A stretch of 7,455 nucleotides of DNA from Flavobacterium sp. (GTDB taxonomy: Bacteria; Bacteroidota; Bacteroidia; Flavobacteriales; Flavobacteriaceae): contig JAGNPF010000064.1 in the NCBI GenBank assembly GCA_017989775.1, forward strand, positions 1 to 7,455. The letters run 5' to 3'. The position numbers and the translations under genes were made by a program. A model generated the notes under the pieces. The model was not told the DNA's origin and searched no databases. It was given only the letters and a program-made list of their open reading frames with translations. Below are positions 1 through 6,430 of this stretch, piece after piece; position 1 is the stretch's first letter; the number at the start of each line of letters is the position of its first letter.

Positions 1-925
1 ATAGAGTGGCTTTCAGGGCCGTTTCCAAATCCTCCAACTTATAATCGTATTCCCCTTTTGGGGACAACAATTTGGCGATAATTGGCGAAGTTTCGATAGC
101 CAAAAACAACAACATTATAAACAAGGAAGGGATCAACGGGAGTTTGTTCAACGCATTGATTCTCGCCATCAAACCATCAAACCCGTCGATTATGGGTTGA
201 GTTTCTGAAACTTTTTTGTCTAAATCGGCTTGTAATGTTATGGCTTTTTGGTCGTTGACGGCTATTTTCGCCAAATTGGTTTTCCTGATGGAATCCAGTT
301 CGGCGGAAGCCAAATTGTGTTTGGTAATTTTTTCCTTGAAAACTGGGCCTTTTCCTAATTTCATTGTCCCTTTTGTTCCTTCGGCTTCGGTAATATAAGT
401 TTCATAAAGAGCATTCACTTCTTTTTCTTTACGTGCAATTTCCGCTTTCAGATTGTCGGTTTCGGCCTTGTTTTTGTCTAAATCGGATTTGAAATAGTTG
501 CCAACTTCCTTCTTGTTGTTCAAAGCCATGGCGTTTTTTTCTTTCAATAAAACGGTGTTGATTTCCTTTTCGAAAATTTTGATTTCCAAAGGCTTCGAAA
601 TTACGATGGCAATGATTATCGCCAAAATAATTCGCGGACTGGCTTGCAAAAATTCGCTTTTGAAACTGTCTCTTTTTCGAATGGTGGAAACGATGAACCG
701 ATCCAAATTGAAAATAAGCAATCCCCAAACGATTCCAAATGCCATAGCGATAAATGGATTGTCGAAAACCGTGAAAAGGGCATAAGAACTGGCAATGAAG
801 GCCATAACGGCGGTAAAGAAAACAGTGGCGCCAATACCCACATATTTGGTTTGTTCGCCTTCGGAGCAACCTTCCAGCAAAGATTTGTCGGCTCCAGAGC
901 AGAGGATGAAAAACTGTTTTAACAT
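1..925 (-). CDS. DUF4407 domain-containing membrane protein (3' end beyond the window)
   Basis: An uninterrupted reading frame runs on the minus strand from ATG at 925-923 to the left edge, giving about 308 residues; the C-terminus is cut off. The start reads MLKQFFILCSGADKSLLEGC. Hydrophobic segments lie near residues 28-50, 57-74 and 98-115. A long Lys/Glu-rich stretch of coiled-coil character (about 118-255) follows, then a fourth hydrophobic segment near 263-280 and a short tail with GEYDYKLEDLE. NLDRFIVSTIRKRD (73-86) and the PRIILA...ISKPLEIKIFE block (97-119) match what I recall of the DUF4407 family, common in Bacteroidota. The function of that family is not established. Topology suggests an inner-membrane protein with a large helical soluble domain. 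It is divergent from the TonB receptor gene and probably unrelated to it. Family assignment is fairly sure; role unknown. Confidence 0.85.
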   Translation of the reverse strand, partial: MLKQFFILCSGADKSLLEGCSEGEQTKYVGIGATVFFTAVMAFIASSYALFTVFDNPFIAMAFGIVWGLLIFNLDRFIVSTIRKRDSFKSEFLQASPRIILAIIIAIVISKPLEIKIFEKEINTVLLKEKNAMALNNKKEVGNYFKSDLDKNKAETDNLKAEIARKEKEVNALYETYITEAEGTKGTMKLGKGPVFKEKITKHNLASAELDSIRKTNLAKIAVNDQKAITLQADLDKKVSETQPIIDGFDGLMARINALNKLPLIPSLFIMLLFLAIETSPIIAKLLSPKGEYDYKLEDLETALKATL

Positions 926-955
926 GATTGATTTTGATTTGATGATTGATGATTG

Positions 956-963
956 CAAATTTA
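956..963 (-). promoter_or_regulatory. Candidate -7 promoter element for the DUF4407 gene
   Basis: On the minus strand this reads TAAATTTG, matching the Bacteroidota -7 consensus TAnnTTTG, about 30 bases upstream of the ATG at 925. No TTG -33 element lies at the usual ~19-base spacing. A second minus-strand match, TAGTTTTG (1039-1046), could be an alternative start with a leader of about 110 bases. Either assignment is tentative. Confidence 0.4.
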
Positions 964-1111
964 ACGCCAAAAAACGGATATTGGTATAAACAGCTGACAT
1001 TTATTTGATTGACAGAATGAATGTTAATTTAATGTAATCAAAACTATTTTCAAAAAGGAATTCATAACGGTATGATAATTTTCAACAAAAATTAAGTTAA
1101 TGTTCGGCACC

Positions 1112-1119
1112 TAGTTTTG
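1112..1119 (+). promoter_or_regulatory. Candidate -7 promoter element for the TonB-dependent receptor
   Basis: TAGTTTTG fits the TAnnTTTG consensus of Bacteroidota sigma-A promoters. Transcription would begin near 1125, leaving a leader of about 20 A-rich bases before ATG 1144. The expected -33 TTG is not evident at 19 bases, so activation by a regulator is possible. The element overlaps a potential in-frame TTG codon at 1117, which argues against that codon being the translation start. Confidence 0.5.
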
Positions 1120-1143
1120 CATCAAAATTTAATTAAACAAAAA

Positions 1144-3963
1144 ATGATGAAAAATTATTTAATCGTGATGTTCTTCTTCCTTGCATTTGCTGGATATGCT
1201 CAAAAAGGAGTTGTTTCTGGAAAAGTATTGGACAAAGTGGACAAAATGCCGTTGCCCGGTGCTATGGTCGAACTTGTTGGAATGAACAAATATACCATTT
1301 CCGATCAAAATGGTAGATATGAATTTCTTAATGTTACCCTAGGAACTTATTCTGTTCAGGTAAAATACATTGGTTATGCAACAGCCACTGGAGAAGTGGT
1401 TTTGGCAGCGGGTGCCAACGGAATTTTCAATTTCGAATTGGAAACTTCAGGTACTCAGTTGAAAGAAGTGGTGGTTGGCGACATCTTGAAAGGTCAAGCC
1501 AAAGCTTTGAATCAACAAAAACACAACAAAAATATAGGTAACGTAATTTCTTCTGACCAAGTAGGTCGTTTTCCAGATGCCAATATTGGAGATGCCTTGA
1601 AAAGGGTTCCCGGCGTTACGATGCAAAATGACCAAGGTGAAGCCAGAAACATCATCATCAGAGGTTTGGCTCCGTCATTGAACTCGGTTACTTTGAACGG
1701 TGACAGAATTCCATCTGCCGAAGGCGATAACAGAAATGTACAAATGGATTTGATTCCATCGGACATGATTTCGACCATCGAAGTAAGCAAAACATTAACG
1801 CCTGATATGGATGCAGATGCTATTGGTGGATCGGTAAATTTGATTACTCGTCCTACTCCAAATGGCGAAAGAATCTCGGCTACAGTAGCTGGAGGGTATT
1901 TGCCAATACGCGAAAAGGCTTCTTACACAGCCGGTTTCGTTTACGGAAATCGATTTTTTAGCAACAAATTCGGAGCTGTATTGAGTGGTTCTTATAATAA
2001 TGTAGATTACGGTTCGGATAATGTAGAAAACGAATGGGTAAAAGACGATTTTGGAAATGAATTTGTTCAGAAATCTGAAATTAGAAAATACGATGTACAA
2101 CGTATTCGTAGAAGTGTGTCGTTGGCAATGGATTATAAAATCAACGAAAACAATACCCTTTTTGCCAATGCCATTTACAATTGGAGAGACGACAGGGAAA
2201 ACCGTTTCCGAACTACTTATGACGATATCGAAGCCATTTATGATGCTGTTGACGATGAAAAAATCGTTGGTTTTGAAGGTCGTGTAAAACGTCAAACCAA
2301 AGGTGGAATCGATAACGACAGAAACAAAAGCAGAAGATTGGAAGATCAACGAGTGCAAAATTATTCACTTCGTGGAGAGCACTTAATCAGTTCCAAATTG
2401 GACTTGGATTGGGCAACCAATTATTCCACCGCTAGAGAATACCGCCCGGGAGAGCGTTATGTGGAATACCGTCAAAAAGGCTTGGATATGACGCAAGATT
2501 TGTCGGATCCTTATTTTCCTTTGGTAACAACCACTGGAGAAGCATTGGATAAATTCAAGTTTGATTCTGTTTCCGAAAACACTAATGATACCGAGGAAAG
2601 TGAATTTGGAGCCAAAGTAAATATCCGAATTCCGTTCACCATTATTCCAGAGGAAAAAGGACGCATCAGAACCGGTCTTCGTCTTCGAATGAAAGAAAAA
2701 TCAAGAAACAACAACTTCTTTGCTTACGAACCAATCAACGACGATATGGATTTGTTGTCTCAAATTCCGACCAGTTATTTTGATGGAAAAGATTTTAATC
2801 CAGGAAGTCAATTTGTGCCGGGAACTTTTGCTTCGGCCAAGTTTTTAGGAAACCTTGATTTGAATAATTCTTCTTTATTCGACAAAGAATCCGATCCAGC
2901 AGAATTTTTAGCGGTAAATTACAACGCCAAAGAAAATATTTATGCGGCTTACCTAAGATGGGATCAGGATTTTAACGACAAATGGTCAATGGTGGTAGGT
3001 TTCCGTGTCGAAAATACCCATATTGATTATACAGGAAATCGCGTTTTGGACGAAGAAGAATTGGAAAGCGAAATCAATACCACCAACACTTATACCAATG
3101 TTTTGCCAAGTCTTACGGTTCAATACAACGCTACCAAAGATTTGATTTTAAGAGCAGCGGCCACTACCGCCTTGGCTAGACCAAATTATTACGCCTTGGC
3201 TCCTTATGTAAACAACGTTGCTTCAGATATGGAAATCACGGCTGGAAATCCAGACCTTGACGCCACTTATTCGTATAACTATGATTTTATGGCAGAAAAT
3301 TATTTCAAGTCGGTTGGTTTGATTTCTGGAGGTGTTTTCTATAAAAAATTACACGATTTCATTTATAATTACAGCGACAGCAATTATACAACAGAAAAAT
3401 TTGCCGCTGATTTTCCAACTCAGGATAACCCAATTCCAGTAGGAGAAAATTGGACATTTGTGCAGCCAAAAAATGGAGATACTGTTGATGTTTACGGATT
3501 TGAAGTCGCTTTTCAACGTCAGTTGGATTTCTTCGAAAGTAAATTCTTGAAAGGATTCGGGATCTATTTGAACTATACTTATACCAACTCGGAAGCCAAA
3601 GGAATTGCCGATGAAGATGGAAACGAAAGAAAAGACATCAGTCTTCCCGGAACGGCTCCGCACATGTTCAACGGTTCCTTGTCTTGGGAAAACAAACGTT
3701 TTTCGGCTAGAGTTTCCACCAATTTCACTTCGGATTATTTAGATGAATTGGGGTCAGAAGAATACAACGACAGCTATTACGACAAACAGTTTTTTGTGGA
3801 TGCCAATGCGGCTTATAAAATCACGCCACACATTCGTATTTTTGCTGAGGCCAATAACTTGACTAACCAACCGTTGCGTTATTATCAAGGTGTTGAATCG
3901 CATACTAAACAAGTAGAATACTATCAAGCACGATACAATTTGGGATTGAAGTTTGACTTTTAA
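1144..3963 (+). CDS. TonB-dependent outer-membrane receptor with N-terminal carboxypeptidase-regulatory-like domain
   Basis: A 939-residue protein. Residues 1-19 form a signal peptide (MMKNYLIV...AGYA, cleavage before Q20). Residues ~22-105 are a CarboxypepD_reg-like beta-sandwich (SGKVLD, PLPGAMVEL, GRYEFLNV). A TonB-box-like EVVV at 108-111 leads into the plug, roughly 108-240. The rest is a 22-strand-type beta barrel ending in the aromatic sequence GLKFDF. Plug signatures include FPDANIGDALKRVPGV (from 143), IIIRGL, VTLNGDRIPS, DLIPSDMISTIEVSKTLTPD and DADAIGGSVNL. These resemble the subfamily first modelled in Xanthomonas/Caulobacter (TIGR01782) rather than SusC, and no SusD gene is adjacent. 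No STN signalling domain is present. It imports a ligand across the outer membrane using TonB energy. A phytate or other phosphorylated substrate is inferred only from the downstream phosphatase and phytase. ATG 1144 (or 1147) is preferred over the in-frame TTG 1117, which lies inside the promoter element. Confidence 0.93.
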   Translation: MMKNYLIVMFFFLAFAGYAQKGVVSGKVLDKVDKMPLPGAMVELVGMNKYTISDQNGRYEFLNVTLGTYSVQVKYIGYATATGEVVLAAGANGIFNFELETSGTQLKEVVVGDILKGQAKALNQQKHNKNIGNVISSDQVGRFPDANIGDALKRVPGVTMQNDQGEARNIIIRGLAPSLNSVTLNGDRIPSAEGDNRNVQMDLIPSDMISTIEVSKTLTPDMDADAIGGSVNLITRPTPNGERISATVAGGYLPIREKASYTAGFVYGNRFFSNKFGAVLSGSYNNVDYGSDNVENEWVKDDFGNEFVQKSEIRKYDVQRIRRSVSLAMDYKINENNTLFANAIYNWRDDRENRFRTTYDDIEAIYDAVDDEKIVGFEGRVKRQTKGGIDNDRNKSRRLEDQRVQNYSLRGEHLISSKLDLDWATNYSTAREYRPGERYVEYRQKGLDMTQDLSDPYFPLVTTTGEALDKFKFDSVSENTNDTEESEFGAKVNIRIPFTIIPEEKGRIRTGLRLRMKEKSRNNNFFAYEPINDDMDLLSQIPTSYFDGKDFNPGSQFVPGTFASAKFLGNLDLNNSSLFDKESDPAEFLAVNYNAKENIYAAYLRWDQDFNDKWSMVVGFRVENTHIDYTGNRVLDEEELESEINTTNTYTNVLPSLTVQYNATKDLILRAAATTALARPNYYALAPYVNNVASDMEITAGNPDLDATYSYNYDFMAENYFKSVGLISGGVFYKKLHDFIYNYSDSNYTTEKFAADFPTQDNPIPVGENWTFVQPKNGDTVDVYGFEVAFQRQLDFFESKFLKGFGIYLNYTYTNSEAKGIADEDGNERKDISLPGTAPHMFNGSLSWENKRFSARVSTNFTSDYLDELGSEEYNDSYYDKQFFVDANAAYKITPHIRIFAEANNLTNQPLRYYQGVESHTKQVEYYQARYNLGLKFDF

Positions 3964-3983
3964 AATAAAGCTTTTAGATAATC

Positions 3984-4022
3984 AAAAAAGCGAACAGGAT
4001 ATAATATCCTGTTTGCTTTTTT
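3984..4022 (+). terminator. Strong intrinsic terminator after the TonB receptor
   Basis: A long hairpin begins 20 bases after the receptor stop codon. Arm 3984-4001 pairs with 4005-4022 around the 3-base loop TAA. The core GCGAACAGGATA / TATCCTGTTTGC has one G·T pair (3992/4014), flanked by six A:T pairs giving the terminal T run. The G·U wobble forms only in the plus-strand RNA (C·A on the other strand), so it is oriented for the receptor transcript. It should separate the receptor from the phosphatase-phytase unit at least partly. Confidence 0.85.
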
Positions 4023-4157
4023 ACAGTAGCCATAACAATAAAATCGCCATTAACAAGAAGTTTGCGCAAGCAAGCACCAATAAATAAAAGGCGACCCAAG
4101 TATGGCGAACTGGCGAAGCATAACAGATATGACCGCTGAAAAATAAATTTTACAGAT
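4023..4157 (+). other. Upstream region of the phosphatase-phytase unit, with short repeats and no consensus promoter
   Basis: This spacer contains no clear TAnnTTTG element; the nearest is GAAGTTTG, just before a TTGCGCAA palindrome (4062-4069). It holds TGGCGAA twice in tandem (4103-4109, 4111-4117), GGCGA at 4090-4094 and an inverted TGGCGA at 4044-4049. ACAGATATGA at 4123-4132 is repeated at 4152-4161 over the true start codon. The first copy begins a five-codon ORF (MTAEK, 4129-4146). The elements may be regulatory; none is proven. Confidence 0.4.
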
Positions 4158-5138
4158 ATGAAAAAAATAATTTACACCTTTTTATTGGCATTGGTTTTTC
4201 AAGGAGTATTTGCGCAACAGAGAGAATTGTCGGGCTATACAGAAGGTTATATTCCAGAATTGCAAAAAGTCGATCACAGTTTGAATTTCTTGTTAATGGG
4301 TGATTTTGGGCGCTATGGCCAATTTTATCAAAAAGAAGTGGCCAAGCAAATGGGAAAAGCGGCAACAACCATTGGTTCTGAATTTGTAATTAGTGTGGGC
4401 GATAATTTTTATCCAAACGGAGTTCAAAGCACCACAGATTACTCGTGGACTGCTTCTTTTGAAAATGTATATACCGATTATAGTTTGCAAAATAATTGGT
4501 ATGTGGCATTAGGAAATCACGATTACAGGGGGAATGTTCAGGCACAAATCGATTATTCTAAAATAAGTCGTCGCTGGCACATGCCTTCCACCTATTTTAA
4601 AAAGGAATTTGATTTAGAAGATGGCAACAAAGTATTAGTATTGTTTATGGATACTTCCCCGTTTATAGACAAATATCACGATGCCGATTCAGAAATGAGC
4701 GAAGCCATCAAAGCACAAGATACTTTAGTTCAAAAAAAATGGTTGTTAAAAGAATTGGCGACCACGGATAAAAAAGTAACTTGGAAAATTGTGGTAGGCC
4801 ACCATCCTTTGTATAGCGGAGGAAAACGCAAAACCAGTTCGGAGACTTTAAGTTTCGAGAAAAAATTTGCAGCTATTTTTGACAACAATAAAGTGGATGC
4901 TTATTTCTGCGGTCACGAACACGATTTACAAATTATTAAACCCAAAGGACGTTATACCACACAGTTTTTGTCTGGTGCAGCTTGTACGGTTCGTCCAAGT
5001 GGTGAAAGAGAAGGGACTTTGTTTTTTGCCGAAAAATCAGGTTTCATGACCTTCTCCATTACCAATTCAAAATTGCTGGCACAAGTGGTCGATGGTGAAG
5101 GAAAGATTTTATACACAACCCAAATTGAAAAAAAATAG
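4158..5138 (+). CDS. Secreted type-5 (tartrate-resistant-like) purple acid phosphatase, metallophosphoesterase superfamily
   Basis: A 326-residue enzyme expected to hydrolyse phosphate monoesters at a dinuclear metal centre. Residues 1-19 form a signal peptide (MKKIIYTFLLAL...GVFA, cleavage before QQ), so it acts in the periplasm or outside. All purple acid phosphatase metal-ligand motifs are visible in order: GDFG (D49), GDNFY (D82, Y85), GNHD (N120, with H121), VVGHHP (H215) and GHEH (H253, H255). Length and connecting sequence (NGVQS, FENVYTDYSL, KISRRWHMPS, DLQ after the final His) resemble animal ACP5/TRAP, rather than the larger plant-type enzymes. Start ATG 4158 follows an A/T-rich stretch with no Shine-Dalgarno sequence, as usual in this phylum. 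The stop TAG lies 2 bases before the phytase ATG, so the two are almost certainly co-transcribed. A role completing dephosphorylation of inositol phosphates is inferred from that pairing. Preferred substrate unknown. Confidence 0.92.
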   Translation: MKKIIYTFLLALVFQGVFAQQRELSGYTEGYIPELQKVDHSLNFLLMGDFGRYGQFYQKEVAKQMGKAATTIGSEFVISVGDNFYPNGVQSTTDYSWTASFENVYTDYSLQNNWYVALGNHDYRGNVQAQIDYSKISRRWHMPSTYFKKEFDLEDGNKVLVLFMDTSPFIDKYHDADSEMSEAIKAQDTLVQKKWLLKELATTDKKVTWKIVVGHHPLYSGGKRKTSSETLSFEKKFAAIFDNNKVDAYFCGHEHDLQIIKPKGRYTTQFLSGAACTVRPSGEREGTLFFAEKSGFMTFSITNSKLLAQVVDGEGKILYTTQIEKK

Positions 5139-5156
5139 AAATGAAAAATAGAAATA
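5131..5156 (+). repeat. 13-bp tandem repeat across the phosphatase stop and phytase start
   Basis: AAAAATAGAAATG (5131-5143) is followed directly by AAAAATAGAAATA (5144-5156), differing only in the last base. The first copy holds the phosphatase TAG stop (5136-5138) and the phytase ATG (5141-5143). The second encodes the start of the phytase signal peptide (KNRN). Gain or loss of a unit would alter the phytase start region. Confidence 0.8.
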
Positions 5157-6199
5157 AATTAGTCATTGCATTCGCAATAGTTTCCTTGGCTTCTTGTAGT
5201 AATAAGTTGGCACCTATTCAGAAAAACGCATTAAAACCTGCCGTTGTAACAGAAGTGTTGCCCCACGATACCGATGATCCCGCTATTTGGATCAATCCTG
5301 CCGATGCCACAAAAAGCATCATTATTGGAACCGACAAAGATACCGACGGTGGTTTGTATGCTTTTGATTTGAATGGAAAAATCATTGCCAAATCAGAAGT
5401 GTTGAAGCGTCCGAATAATGTAGATATCGCTTATGGGTTGGTAATTGATGGTAAAAAAGTAGACGTTGCCGTAACTACCGAAAGAGAAAATAATAGAATC
5501 CGAGTTTTCAGTTTGCCTGATTTAAAACCAATTGACAATGGAGGAATTGCCGTTTTTGATGGGGAATTGGAACGTGACCCAATGGGAATTGCTTTGTACA
5601 CTCGTGCAAATGACAATGCTATTTTCGCCATCGTTGGCAGAAAAAGCGGCCCATCCGAAACCTATTTGTGGCAATACCAATTGACCGATGCAGGCAATGG
5701 AAAAGCAGGAGCGAATGTGGTTCGAAAATTCGGCAAATACAGTGGCAAAAAAGAAATCGAAGCCATAGCCGTGGATAATGAATTGGGAGTTCTTTATTAT
5801 TGCGACGAACAATTTGGAATCCGGAAATACAAAGCCGATCCTGCCTTGAATGACAATTCGGAACTGGCTCTTTTTGGTCAAAAGGATTTCAAAGCCGATA
5901 ATGAAGGAATTGCTATTTACAAAACAACAGCAACCACCGGTTATATTTTGGTGTCCAACCAGCAAGCCAATACTTTTATGGTATATCCAAGGGAAGGTTC
6001 GAATGACAATGCCAATGAATATCCGTTATTGGCCGAAATTCCAACTTCTACCATAGAATGTGACGGAGCGGATGTGACGGCATTAAATTTGGGTGGACAA
6101 TTTCAAAAAGGAATGTTCGTGGCGATGAGCAACGGAATGACTTTTCATTTTTATAATTGGGAAGATTTTCAAAAACGAATTGATGCCGCTAAAAAATAA
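5141..6199 (+). CDS. Beta-propeller phytase (3-phytase family), predicted lipoprotein
   Basis: A 352-residue protein of the beta-propeller (alkaline) phytase family, which removes phosphates from myo-inositol hexakisphosphate, usually with calcium. Residues 1-18 are a lipoprotein signal peptide ending in the lipobox LASC, with C19 the expected lipidated residue. Family landmarks align throughout with my memory of the Bacillus enzyme: DDPAIW (45-50), LNGK (77-80), RPNNVDI (90-96), GKKVDVAV (104-111), TTER (112-115), GRKSG (166-170), KKEIEAIAVDNELG (203-216, E207), DNEGIAIY (253-260), GYILVSNQ (267-274), CDGADV (307-312) and GMFVA (324-328). Length fits a single complete domain. After C19 comes SNKLAP, without the acidic signal that usually drives surface display, so a periplasm-facing anchor is favoured but unproven. 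It is the second gene of a unit with the acid phosphatase (2-base gap, probable translational coupling) and is followed by a strong terminator. Confidence 0.94.
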   Translation: MKNRNKLVIAFAIVSLASCSNKLAPIQKNALKPAVVTEVLPHDTDDPAIWINPADATKSIIIGTDKDTDGGLYAFDLNGKIIAKSEVLKRPNNVDIAYGLVIDGKKVDVAVTTERENNRIRVFSLPDLKPIDNGGIAVFDGELERDPMGIALYTRANDNAIFAIVGRKSGPSETYLWQYQLTDAGNGKAGANVVRKFGKYSGKKEIEAIAVDNELGVLYYCDEQFGIRKYKADPALNDNSELALFGQKDFKADNEGIAIYKTTATTGYILVSNQQANTFMVYPREGSNDNANEYPLLAEIPTSTIECDGADVTALNLGGQFQKGMFVAMSNGMTFHFYNWEDFQKRIDAAKK

Positions 6200-6218
6200 A
6201 TTTTATTTGAAGACATAA

Positions 6219-6252
6219 AAAAAGAGCTGTTCGTTTTCGAGCAGCTCTTTTT
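6219..6252 (+). terminator. Very strong intrinsic terminator after the phytase gene, possibly bidirectional
   Basis: Arm 6219-6233 (AAAAAGAGCTGTTCG) pairs with 6238-6252 (CGAGCAGCTCTTTTT) around a TTTT loop. All 15 pairs match except one T·G (6230/6241), which is a wobble in plus-strand RNA but an A·C mismatch in minus-strand RNA. It therefore mainly serves the phosphatase-phytase transcript. Seven A's at 6217-6223 would also supply a T run for minus-strand transcripts coming from the convergent DUF423 gene. Confidence 0.9.
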
Positions 6253-6276
6253 GTTTTTGAATTAATATTAACGAAA

Positions 6277-6293
6277 CCAGGGATTAGCCTTGG
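6277..6293 (+). other. Short hairpin in the convergent intergenic region
   Basis: CCAGGG (6277-6282) can pair with CCTTGG (6288-6293) over the loop ATTAG, with one G·U pair available only in plus-strand RNA. No T run follows, so it is not an obvious terminator. It could be a 3' structure in read-through RNA or part of a small RNA. Confidence 0.3.
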
Positions 6294-6330
6294 CCTAAAT
6301 TTCTGCATTCGCAAATGCCGAAAATTAAAA

Positions 6331-6365
6331 AAATCGATCTTGAATTGTAAACGAAATCGATTTCG
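6331..6365 (-). terminator. Possible terminator for the DUF423 gene, including a 14-bp palindrome
   Basis: CGAAATCGATTTCG (6352-6365) is a perfect palindrome. ATCGATTT at 6356-6363 can also pair with AAATCGAT at 6331-6338. Read on the minus strand this gives AAATCGAT, a 17-base loop, then ATCGATTT running into a T-rich tail, as in a weak intrinsic terminator about 70 bases after the DUF423 stop. The palindrome could instead be a protein-binding site. Confidence 0.35.
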
Positions 6366-6430
6366 AATAATTTAACTTATGGGTGCAAAAGTAGAAATTA
6401 AAATCCGTATAAGTTTGGTTTACAGTAATT

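Noticed and set aside
429..922. Several open frames on both strands at 429-922
   Set aside because: All overlap the DUF4407 frame, which gives a coherent membrane protein; the others are low-complexity shadows.
1117..1143. In-frame TTG start extending the TonB receptor by nine residues (MHQNLIKQK)
   Set aside because: The TTG lies inside the TAGTTTTG promoter element, and the extension would precede a good signal peptide starting at ATG 1144.
926..1143. Possible riboswitch or sRNA upstream of the receptor
   Set aside because: The predicted leader is only about 20 bases and no stable hairpin or conserved aptamer pattern was seen.
1795..2358. 187-residue open frame on the minus strand inside the receptor gene
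   Set aside because: It is fully overlapped by the strongly supported receptor, with composition typical of an antisense shadow and no recognisable motif.
5522..5965. 147-residue open frame on the minus strand inside the phytase gene
   Set aside because: Antisense shadow of a well-supported coding region; no domain or signal recognised.
6190..6308. Minus-strand 38-codon ORF starting at 6308 (MQKFRPRLIPGF...)
   Set aside because: It reads straight through the strong terminator and shows no recognisable family; considered non-coding.
6410..6417. Plus-strand TAAGTTTG promoter-like element
   Set aside because: It has no -33 TTG and points antisense into the end of DUF423 with no gene to serve; likely chance in AT-rich DNA.
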